This document shows positions 22,053 through 27,883 of a stretch of 27,883 nucleotides of DNA, in pieces. Source of the DNA: Actinomycetes bacterium (GTDB lineage: Bacteria; Actinomycetota; Actinomycetes; Actinomycetales; Dermabacteraceae). The notes beneath the pieces are model-generated. The model was not told the origin of the DNA, ran no database searches, and saw only the letters and a program-made list of their open reading frames with translations. How positions within the stretch are numbered: position 1 is the first letter of the stretch; each line of letters starts with the position of its first letter. The translations under genes and the position numbers were made by a program. The stretch covers positions 1-27,883 of the forward strand of contig JAEWEZ010000008.1 of NCBI GenBank assembly GCA_023389045.1, written 5' to 3'.

Positions 22053-23200
22053 TGCACCCCATGTCTCAGAAGCCGTCTCGACGTCATATCCTCGGGGCCT
22101 TCGGCCTCGGTTCCACCGCTCTTGTCCTCGCCGCCTGCGGCGCGGAGGGCGGCAAGAAGAACGATTCCGCGTCCGGTGCCCCCAGCGTGATCGTTTCCGT
22201 CTACCCCATGGCTTTTGTGGCCGAGCGCGTGGGCGGCAAGGCCGTCTCGGTCACCTCTTTTGCGCAGCCCGGCCAGGATCCGCATGGGCTGGAGCTCGCT
22301 CCCAAGCAGATTGCGGAGCTCACCAAGGCCGATGTGGTGATCCAGATTCCCGGTTTCCAGGCCGCGATTGACGATGCGATTGCCGCGCATCAGCTCAAGG
22401 ATTCTGTGCTCGATGTGTCCAGCGCGGTGAAGCTCCTGCCCAACACCGGTTCGAGCCATGACCACTCCCATGACGATCATGACCACGAGGGTCACGATCA
22501 TGAGCACGGCGCCTCGGACGGCGGTGGCGAGCATGAGGGCCACGATCACGGGGGGCATGACCACGAGGGTCACGACCACGATCACGAGGGTCACGATCAC
22601 GACCACGACCACGGCGCCTCGGACGACGGTGGCGAGCATGACGGCCACGACCATGAGGGCCACGACCACCACGATCACGATCACGGCGCCATCGACCCGC
22701 ATATGTGGCAGGACCCGATCCGCCTGGCTGATGTGGCCGATGCCCTCGCCGAGCGCCTCGGCAAGGCCAACCCCGAGGCCAAGCAGAGCTACCTCGACAA
22801 TGCCAAGGCCCTGCGCGCCGATCTGGAAAAGCTCGACGCCGATCTGAAGAAGAAGTTCGACGCCGTCAGCGGCGAGAAGGTCTTCATCACCAGCCACACC
22901 GCCTTCGCCTACCTGGCCGACCGCTACGGCCTGCACCAGGAGGGCATTGCCGGCGTCGATCCCGAAACGGAACCCTCGCCGCAGCGTCTGCTCGAGCTGG
23001 AAAAGACCGTCAAGGAACAGGGCGTCTCGACGATCTTCTTCGAGACCACGGCCTCCCCGAAGGTGGCTGAGGTACTCGCGAAGAACGTGGGCGTGAAGGC
23101 GGAGGAACTGGATAACGTCTCCACCCAGCTCTCCCCGGAGAAGGACTATCTGCAGGTGATGCGGGAGAACGCCGACAAGCTCGTGGCGAGCTGGTCCTGA
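22052..23200 (+). CDS. znuA: Zinc ABC transporter substrate-binding lipoprotein with His-rich loop
   Basis: ZnuA captures zinc outside the membrane and passes it to ZnuB. The 382-residue protein has a lipoprotein signal with twin Arg-like SRRHIL and lipobox LAAC (Cys29). Metal-site histidines of the family are His78 (DPHGLELAP), His217 (DPHMWQDP) and His282 (SHTAFAYLADRYG). Between the first two lies a 78-residue loop (136-213) made almost wholly of His, Asp, Gly and Glu. This is long for the family and contains a 35-residue duplication. The loop type favours zinc over manganese. The start may be ATG 22052 or ATG 22061; neither has a ribosome site, so a leaderless transcript is likely. znuC follows 2 nt after the stop. 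Confidence 0.93.
   Translation: MHPMSQKPSRRHILGAFGLGSTALVLAACGAEGGKKNDSASGAPSVIVSVYPMAFVAERVGGKAVSVTSFAQPGQDPHGLELAPKQIAELTKADVVIQIPGFQAAIDDAIAAHQLKDSVLDVSSAVKLLPNTGSSHDHSHDDHDHEGHDHEHGASDGGGEHEGHDHGGHDHEGHDHDHEGHDHDHDHGASDDGGEHDGHDHEGHDHHDHDHGAIDPHMWQDPIRLADVADALAERLGKANPEAKQSYLDNAKALRADLEKLDADLKKKFDAVSGEKVFITSHTAFAYLADRYGLHQEGIAGVDPETEPSPQRLLELEKTVKEQGVSTIFFETTASPKVAEVLAKNVGVKAEELDNVSTQLSPEKDYLQVMRENADKLVASWS
22505..22714 (+). repeat. 105-bp imperfect tandem duplication in the znuA His-rich loop
   Basis: The stretch beginning CACGGCGCCTCGGACG at 22505 recurs at 22610 with only a few changes over the first 45 nt. The period of 105 nt equals 35 codons, so the reading frame is kept. Within it short CACGA(C/T) units repeat, encoding His-Asp. 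The outer edge of the second copy is not sharp; similarity fades before 22714. Confidence 0.7.
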
Positions 23201-23202
23201 TC

Positions 23203-24012
23203 GTGCCCCGTCGGCACCCCATGCACGATGCAGCCCCGTCCCTGGCCCAGCCCGGGGGCGGGGCTCCCGTGCTCGATGTGCGTGATGCGCGCGTGGTGCT
23301 CGGCGGCGTGCAGGTGCTCCACGGGGTGAGCCTGCAGATCCACGCCGGCGAGATGGTCGCGCTCCTCGGGGCGAACGGCTCGGGGAAGTCCACGCTGCTG
23401 AAGGCTCTCGTCGGCGTCTTCCCCCTCGCTTCCGGGAGCATCCGGCTTTTTTCGCAGCCGGCGTCTCAGCGTCGTGCGCGCCGACGTCTGGGCTACGTTC
23501 CGCAGGATCACCCCGAAGGCGGGACGATCCCCGCGACCGCACGGGAGACCGTCGCTGCGGGGCTTCTCGGCTCCGGGGCCTGGTTCCTGCGTCCTCGGGA
23601 TCGGCGCGTCACCGAGGCCCTGGAGGCCGCCGGAATGCAGGAGTACGCCGACCGCCCCATCACGGCCATGTCGGGTGGGCAACGTCGGCGCGTCATGATC
23701 GCCCGCGCCCTGGTGCGCACGCCTGAAATACTCGTTCTCGATGAGCCCTTTGCCGGCATCGACCTGGACTCCCAGGAACGGATCGCGGCGCTCTTTGAAC
23801 GCCTGCACGCCGCAGGAACGACCATCGTGGTGGTGCTGCATGAGATGGGCGCGCTCGAAGCACATCTGACCCGTGCCGTCGTGATCGACCACGGGCGGAT
23901 CATTCACGACGGCGCCCCGGCCGAGCGTCCCCTGCTCGATCCGGGGCATGAGCACCCCGTGCCCACCACGCCTGAGACGTGCCTGGGGCAGGAAATGGAT
24001 CTCGAGGCATGA
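23203..24012 (+). CDS. znuC: Zinc ABC transporter ATP-binding protein
   Basis: ZnuC is the ATPase that powers zinc import. The 269 residues contain Walker A GANGSGKS (56-63), a Q-loop YVPQDHP (99-104), the signature MSGGQ (156-160), Walker B ILVLDE (176-181) and the H-loop His213 in VLHEM. The GTG at 23203 is two bases past the znuA stop; an ATG at 23221 is an alternative. Neither has a strong ribosome site, so translation likely depends on coupling to znuA. The C-terminus carries a His/Pro stretch (PGHEHPVPTTPE) beyond the core. The stop overlaps the znuB start. Confidence 0.94.
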   Translation: MPRRHPMHDAAPSLAQPGGGAPVLDVRDARVVLGGVQVLHGVSLQIHAGEMVALLGANGSGKSTLLKALVGVFPLASGSIRLFSQPASQRRARRRLGYVPQDHPEGGTIPATARETVAAGLLGSGAWFLRPRDRRVTEALEAAGMQEYADRPITAMSGGQRRRVMIARALVRTPEILVLDEPFAGIDLDSQERIAALFERLHAAGTTIVVVLHEMGALEAHLTRAVVIDHGRIIHDGAPAERPLLDPGHEHPVPTTPETCLGQEMDLEA

Positions 24013-24869
24013 TCGACCTGTCTCTGCTGACCTCCGATATCGTCCGCTACCCGCTGATCATCGCGGTGCTGGTGGGGCTGACGGCCCCCGTCGTCGGCAC
24101 CTACCTCGTGCAAAAGCGGCTTGCTCTGCTCGGCGACGGGCTCGGGCATATTTCCCTGACCGGTATCGCCATCGGCTGGCTGATCGGGGCGTGGCTCCTG
24201 GTCTCCCCCGCCGACCTGCTCGCCATTCCGGGGGCGCTCACCGCTTCGGTGCTCGGGGCGCTCGCTATCGAATATGTGCGCTCGCTGGGGCATACCAGCC
24301 GCGATGTGGCACTCGCGATCCTCTTCTACGGCGGTATTGCCGGTGGTGTGGTCATTATTCAGATGGCTGGCGGCACCTCGCAGAACCTTATGGCCTTCCT
24401 CTTTGGTTCTCTCTCGACGGTCACGCAGGCGGATATGACCATCGCACTCGTGCTCGCCGCGGTGGTGCTCGTGCTCGGGGTCGGGCTGCGCGGTCTGCTC
24501 TCCGCCGTGACCACCGATGAAGAGTTCGCCATCGCCTCCGGACTGCCCGTGCGCGCTGTCAATGTGCTGATCGCGGTCATGGCGGCGCTCACCGTGACAC
24601 TCTCCATGCGGATCGTGGGGGCGCTGATGGTCTCGGCCCTCATGATCGTGCCGGTGGCTGCGGCTCAGACGGTTGTGGTTGGGTTCGCGCGGACCATGCG
24701 CACGGCCATGCTGATCGCCGTCACCTGTGCCCTGGCCGGGCTGATCCTCACGGTGTATGTGGATCTTCCCCCCGGTGGGGTGATCGTGCTCTTCACGATC
24801 GGGGTGTACGTGCTCGGGCTCATCGTCGGCTCTGTTCTGCGGCGTGTGCGACGCCCCGTCCAGGAGTGA
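24009..24869 (+). CDS. znuB: Zinc ABC transporter permease
   Basis: This 286-residue membrane protein is an ABC-3 family permease forming the zinc channel with ZnuA and ZnuC. It has about eight hydrophobic segments, starting at YPLIIAVLVGLTAPVVGTYL. The family-typical stretches are LALLGDGLGHISLTGIAIGW and GALMVSALMIVPVAAAQ. Its ATG overlaps the znuC stop as ATGA; an in-frame ATG at 23979 lies within znuC and adds residues not seen in the family. The next gene, zur, begins 47 nt after its stop, so zur may be read through from the znu transcript. Confidence 0.94.
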   Translation: MIDLSLLTSDIVRYPLIIAVLVGLTAPVVGTYLVQKRLALLGDGLGHISLTGIAIGWLIGAWLLVSPADLLAIPGALTASVLGALAIEYVRSLGHTSRDVALAILFYGGIAGGVVIIQMAGGTSQNLMAFLFGSLSTVTQADMTIALVLAAVVLVLGVGLRGLLSAVTTDEEFAIASGLPVRAVNVLIAVMAALTVTLSMRIVGALMVSALMIVPVAAAQTVVVGFARTMRTAMLIAVTCALAGLILTVYVDLPPGGVIVLFTIGVYVLGLIVGSVLRRVRRPVQE

Positions 24870-24916
24870 GGACTCCCATCCGCCCATAAATGCTGTTTGT
24901 GGGAGACAATGCACCC

Positions 24917-25366
24917 ATGCAGCGCAATACCCGGCAACGAGCCGCCATCCTCGACGCCCTCTCCCGGCAGGGCGATTTCCGCAGTGCGCAGCAGATCCAT
25001 GAGCAGATGCGTGCCGACGGGGACACCGTGGGCCTCGCCACCGTGTACCGCAACCTGCAGTCTCTGGCCAGCGCCGGCCGGATCGACGTGCTCGTCTCGG
25101 CCGAGGGCGAGTCGCTCTACCGCCAGTGCGAGCAGGAGGGGCACCACCATCACCTGGTCTGCCGTACCTGCGGGCGCACCGTCGAGTTCCTCGCACCGAA
25201 GCTCGAGGCGGCCATGACGGCGATCGCCACCGAGCACGGCTTCTCCGATCTGGACCACACCATGGAGGTGTTCGGCTACTGCCCCGAGCATTCCTCCCGG
25301 TCCGCTGCCGGCGCAGGCAATACCGACCATGAGCACAGCGAGAGCGTGGAGGGCACCGAGCGATGA
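24917..25366 (+). CDS. zur: Fur-family zinc uptake regulator Zur
   Basis: This 149-residue Fur-family repressor would bind DNA when loaded with zinc. The N-terminal winged helix (TRQRAAILDAL, GDFRSAQQIHEQMR, VGLATVYRNLQSL with the recognition helix) precedes the dimerisation domain with a histidine run (His76-79) and Cys82-x2-Cys85. The second structural pair is unusual: YCPEH has Cys122 but His125 where most Fur/Zur proteins have a second cysteine. The tail adds DHEH. I call it Zur because it sits behind znuACB and a Zur-like box precedes znuA. The ATG at 24917 (GGGAG 11 nt upstream) is preferred over ATG 24890. The stop overlaps the next gene by ATGA. Confidence 0.9.
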   Translation: MQRNTRQRAAILDALSRQGDFRSAQQIHEQMRADGDTVGLATVYRNLQSLASAGRIDVLVSAEGESLYRQCEQEGHHHHLVCRTCGRTVEFLAPKLEAAMTAIATEHGFSDLDHTMEVFGYCPEHSSRSAAGAGNTDHEHSESVEGTER

Positions 25367-25893
25367 TGGAGTGGGTCAAGGACCTCCCCCTGCTGCCCGC
25401 GATCGCCTTCCTCTATCTGGTGATCCTGTGCCGTGCCGGCGCCACCTACGCTCTTGGACGCGGCGCTCGCAAGGCCGCCGACCGTGGACGGGTGGCCAAC
25501 TGGCTGGCCTCCCCGCGCGTGGAGCGAGCCACCCGGATTGTGAATGCCTGGGGTGCCCCCGTCGTGGCCTTCAGCTTCCTCACGGTGGGCTTCCAAACGG
25601 CCGCGAATGCCGCCGCGGGGCTCACGGGGATGCCGCTTCGCCGCTATCTCCCGGCGCTTGCGATTGGTGGCCTGGCCTGGGCGATCATCTACGCCACGGT
25701 GGGGCTCGCGGCGGTCGCGCTCTGGTTCCAGCTCTTCCTGCGCTCCCCGTGGGCGGCGGTTGCGGTGCTCGCCATCGTGGCCGCCGTGGTGATCGTGCTT
25801 GTGCGCTCGCGGCGCCGCGGGCGCACCCTCGCACCCACCGGTGACGGCAGCATCGAGGATGAGGTCGTGGCGACCGTTCCCGAGGAGCTCTAA
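25363..25893 (+). CDS. DedA/VTT-domain-like membrane protein
   Basis: The 176-residue protein has four or so hydrophobic segments, at about residues 6-24, 62-85, 95-120 and 125-145. The central stretch WGAPVVAFSFLTVGFQTAANAAAGLTGMPLRRYL followed by GGLAWAIIYATVGL matches the DedA/VTT (SNARE-associated) pattern, in which a Gly-x-Pro-rich re-entrant loop leads into a conserved Trp. DedA proteins are implicated in lipid carrier flipping and proton-motive-force maintenance. It is short for the family and lacks some acidic residues I would expect, so the assignment is moderate. It starts inside the zur stop (ATGA), with GGAGGG 9 nt upstream, which suggests zinc-linked expression. It is convergent with uppS. 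Confidence 0.75.
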   Translation: MMEWVKDLPLLPAIAFLYLVILCRAGATYALGRGARKAADRGRVANWLASPRVERATRIVNAWGAPVVAFSFLTVGFQTAANAAAGLTGMPLRRYLPALAIGGLAWAIIYATVGLAAVALWFQLFLRSPWAAVAVLAIVAAVVIVLVRSRRRGRTLAPTGDGSIEDEVVATVPEEL

Positions 25894-25955
25894 GCAGCCC
25901 CGACCGTCGCGCCCCGACCCATCGGCCCTTCACGTCCCGCGCGAATCACTGACCA

Positions 25956-25974
25956 CGCGACTCACGAAGTCGCG
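25956..25974. terminator. Small hairpin at the uppS stop
   Basis: CGCGACT (25956-25962) and AGTCGCG (25968-25974) form a 7-bp stem with loop CACGA, overlapping the uppS stop codon. It lies between convergent genes, but no T-tract follows, so a terminator role is tentative. Confidence 0.35.
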
Positions 25975-26783
25975 GCAAGATCCTCCCCACCGGGCTGCAC
26001 CGGAGCATCCACGGCCCCGCCATAGCGGCGGTCACGGCGCGCGTACTCGTCGATGGCGCGCCACAGCACCCGTCGGTCCACATCCGGCCACAGCTCCGGC
26101 ACGAACACGAGTTCGGCGTAGGCGGCATGCCAGAGCAGGAAGTTGGAGGTGCGCTGCTCGCCGCTGGTGCGGATGAAGAGGTCCACATCCGGCATATCCG
26201 GATCGTTCAGATGCTTAGCGAAGCTCGCTTCGGTCAGGCCCCGCCCGAGCAGGCGGCCCTTGCGCGCATCCGCGGTGATCTGGCGAACCGCATCGACGAT
26301 CTCGGCGCGCCCACCGTGGTTGACGCACATGTACAGGGTGAGGCGGTCATTGTCGCGGGTGAGTTTTTCCGCCTCCTGCAGTTCCCGGATCACGGAGCCC
26401 CACAGGCGCTGCGGGCGGCCGATCCATTTGATCCGCACACCCCAGGAGTTCAGGGTGTCGCGCTGGCGGCGCAGCACGGTGCGGGAAAAGCCCATCAGGA
26501 AGCGCACCTCCTCCGGGGAACGCTTCCAGTTCTCGGTGGAGAAGGCATAGGCCGACAGGTGCGTCACTCCCGCTTCCAGCGCCCCCGCAACCACGTCGAG
26601 CAGGGCGGCTTCGCCGGCCTCATGCCCGGCCGTGCGGGGCAGGCCGCGCTGGTTTGCCCAGCGACCGTTGCCGTCCATGACCACCGCCACGTGCCGCGGG
26701 ATCAGTTCCTGCGGCAGGCGAGGAGGCATCTGCCCGCTCGGGTGCGGGGCGGGGTTCTGGTAGCGGGTGCTGCCAGCGGTCAT
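25962..26783 (-). CDS. uppS: Isoprenyl transferase (cis-prenyl diphosphate synthase)
   Basis: UppS-type enzymes build the polyprenyl diphosphate carrier for cell-wall synthesis. The 273-residue protein has all family motifs: HVAVVMDGNGRWANQRG with catalytic Asp37, AFSTENWKRSPEEV at 80-93, NHGGRAEI at 155-162, and DLFIRTSGEQRTSNFLLW with Arg205 and Arg211, followed by AYAELVF with the Mg-binding Glu224. Chain length (C50 or C55) cannot be told from sequence. The N-terminal 28 residues are a variable, Pro-rich extension. The ATG at 26783 follows GAGG. It lies 116 nt downstream of recO on the same strand; recO-uppS order is conserved in actinobacteria. Confidence 0.96.
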   Translation of the reverse strand: MTAGSTRYQNPAPHPSGQMPPRLPQELIPRHVAVVMDGNGRWANQRGLPRTAGHEAGEAALLDVVAGALEAGVTHLSAYAFSTENWKRSPEEVRFLMGFSRTVLRRQRDTLNSWGVRIKWIGRPQRLWGSVIRELQEAEKLTRDNDRLTLYMCVNHGGRAEIVDAVRQITADARKGRLLGRGLTEASFAKHLNDPDMPDVDLFIRTSGEQRTSNFLLWHAAYAELVFVPELWPDVDRRVLWRAIDEYARRDRRYGGAVDAPVQPGGEDLAATS

Positions 26784-26899
26784 AGGGGCCTCACTCTTCG
26801 AGGGTCGGTCGGATTCGACAGGGGACGGTCAGGGGACGGTAGGGGCAGGAGCCCGGGATCCGGACTGGGGCCGACGGTGAACCGCCGACGGGCCCGCGC

Positions 26900-27631
26900 C
26901 TACCGTTCCACGTAGTTCAGGGAGCGCACGGCCCGTTCCAGATGCCAGGTGATGCTGTCCGAGATCGCGCGGCTCGCTTCACGTGCAGCGCTCTCATCGG
27001 TGGCGAGTACATTCTCCCAGTCTCCGGCGAGCAGGAAGATCATGTGCTCGAGGGCGGCGCGGCGCAGCGCCATCGCACCGGGACGGCGGCAGGAATCGCA
27101 CACCAGCCCGCCGGCGCGCACATCCATGCCGTGGTGGGGGCCGGGCGCCCCGCAGGAGGCACATGCCCGCAGCTCAGGCGCCCAACCGGCCATGGCGAGG
27201 GTGCGCAGCAGGAAGGAGTCGAGCACAAGCGGCGGCGGGATCGCGCCGGCCGCCATCGCCCGCAGCGCCCCCACCAGCATGAGGAAACCGCGCGGGGAGG
27301 GGTCCACGGCGTCGTCGGTGAGACGGTCGGTGGTTTCGAGCATGGCGCTCGCGGCGGTAAAGCGGGAGTAGTCGGTGCTGATGGCCTGTGCGAAGGTTTC
27401 GATCGTGACGACCTGGTTGATCGTGTGCAGGCTGCGGCCGCGGTGCAGTTGCACGTCGATCAGGCCGAAGGGTTCCAGGCGCGCTCCGAAGCGGGAGCCG
27501 GTGCGGCGCACGCCTTTGGCGACGGCGCGTACCTTGCCGTGGCGGCGCGTCAGCAGCGTGATGATGCGGTCGGCCTCGCCCAGGGGGTGGGTGCGCAGGA
27601 CGATCGCATCGTCACGGTAGAGCTTCTGCAT
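26900..27631 (-). CDS. recO: DNA repair protein RecO
   Basis: RecO helps load RecA at single-strand gaps together with RecR. The 243 residues begin with the OB-fold domain (YRDDAIVLRTHPLGEADRII and GRLLT-like TRRHGKVRAVAKGVRR). A helical domain with a four-cysteine zinc site follows (Cys157, Cys160, Cys178, Cys181: CASCG...CDSC). The ATG at 27631 is chosen because the family starts MxxLYRDDAIVLR; a longer frame to 27727 would add 32 residues of Ser/Arg-rich character. The ribosome site is weak, and the preceding gene ends 34 nt upstream, so co-transcription is likely. The C-terminus ends LNYVER. Confidence 0.94.
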   Translation of the reverse strand: MQKLYRDDAIVLRTHPLGEADRIITLLTRRHGKVRAVAKGVRRTGSRFGARLEPFGLIDVQLHRGRSLHTINQVVTIETFAQAISTDYSRFTAASAMLETTDRLTDDAVDPSPRGFLMLVGALRAMAAGAIPPPLVLDSFLLRTLAMAGWAPELRACASCGAPGPHHGMDVRAGGLVCDSCRRPGAMALRRAALEHMIFLLAGDWENVLATDESAAREASRAISDSITWHLERAVRSLNYVER

Positions 27632-27665
27632 GATGCTGCCGAGACTAGCGCCGTTCGCGCTGCTT

Positions 27666-27883
27666 TCACGGCAGGTCGATGGTGGTGTAGACCTCGACGT
27701 GGGGGCGCGGGATGGAAATCTGGTCACCGGGCGGGCCCATTCCGGGCACTTCCATTAGGTTGTACGTCACATCCCCGACGGTCACGCTGGTTCCTGCCGG
27801 GGCCTTTAGCTGCACCACGGCGGTCTGCTTGTCCTTGAGTCCGACGACGGTGACGCGGCGGGTGGTCAGGCCGGGTGGCAGCT
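27666..27883 (-). CDS. C-terminal end of an unrecognised protein
   Basis: Reading back from the TGA at 27668-27666, a minus-strand frame stays open to the window edge, giving 72 residues. It is rich in Val, Thr and Pro (VTVVGLKDKQTAVVQLKAP, GTSVTVGDVTYNL) and ends in VEVYTTIDLP. The alternating pattern suggests beta-strands. I do not recognise the family. Evidence that it is real is the coding-like codon use, the absence of a rival gene, and its position 34 nt ahead of recO on the same strand. The start lies outside the window. Confidence 0.5.
   Translation of the reverse strand, partial: LPPGLTTRRVTVVGLKDKQTAVVQLKAPAGTSVTVGDVTYNLMEVPGMGPPGDQISIPRPHVEVYTTIDLP

Noticed and set aside
22450..22700. 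Short-period repeats resembling a CRISPR array or noncoding minisatellite
   Set aside because: The repeats keep one reading frame within znuA and encode a His-rich loop known from zinc-binding lipoproteins. There are no unique spacers between constant repeats.
21941..23542. Minus-strand open frame opposite znuA with runs of Val/Met/Ile
   Set aside because: The hydrophobic runs look like membrane segments but are only the antisense reading of the CAC/GAC repeats of the His-rich loop.
24897..24909. TTGT/ACAA inverted repeat before zur as an autoregulatory Zur site
   Set aside because: Only four bases pair and the sequence does not resemble the palindrome at znuA.
23904..25379. Minus-strand open frame (491 codons) opposite znuB and zur
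   Set aside because: It crosses several real genes and consists of Arg/His/Asp-rich shadow sequence.

Overview
The window is about 27.9 kb of high-GC DNA, densely packed with GTG/TTG/ATG-started genes behind AGGAG-type ribosome binding sites. Gene content and order are actinobacterial: DUF3052-aceE-fabD-fabH-acpP-fabF-DUF3145, then dusB-dgt-dnaG, glyS, zur, uppS and recO. The same genes cluster in mycobacteria, corynebacteria and streptomycetes (established knowledge). A Micrococcales actinomycete, perhaps near Dermabacteraceae, is my inference; no 16S is present to confirm it. I see no insertion sequence, phage gene, CRISPR array or replication origin. This is chromosomal backbone, not an accessory island.

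Left part (1-8.7 kb): tRNA-Val and a DUF3052 gene on the minus strand diverge from aceE (pyruvate dehydrogenase E1). A small GntR-type regulator follows, then the type II fatty-acid synthesis genes fabD, fabH, acpP and fabF. Together these take pyruvate to acetyl-CoA and acetyl-CoA to fatty acids. The regulator occupies the slot where a FasR-type activator is usual, and its proposed start lies inside a 48-nt hairpin. Two very strong hairpins end the fab cluster, facing a minus-strand DUF3145 gene.

Middle part (8.7-20.2 kb): an OsmC-like gene overlaps peptide deformylase, and tRNA-Asn and a LacI-type regulator follow. Next come tRNA(CAU), a membrane-anchored DsbA-like thiol oxidoreductase, and the minus-strand operon dusB-dgt-dnaG (tRNA modification, dNTP hydrolysis, primase). 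Divergent from dusB is a luciferase-like monooxygenase/GNAT acetyltransferase pair. A zinc alcohol dehydrogenase (adhP type) completes this part.

Right part (20.3-27.9 kb): glycyl-tRNA synthetase on the minus strand diverges from a zinc block, znuA-znuC-znuB-zur followed by a small DedA/VTT membrane protein. The znuC/znuB and zur/dedA pairs overlap by ATGA. A Zur-box-like palindrome sits exactly at the znuA start, suggesting a leaderless, zinc-repressed transcript. ZnuA carries an unusually long His/Asp/Gly loop with an internal 35-residue duplication. The minus-strand genes uppS and recO and the C-terminal end of an unrecognised gene close the window.

No completely novel multi-gene system is evident. 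The most interesting departures are the GntR regulator with its hairpin, the zinc block with its coupled DedA gene and altered Zur cysteine cluster, and the operator-like repeat in front of acpP.
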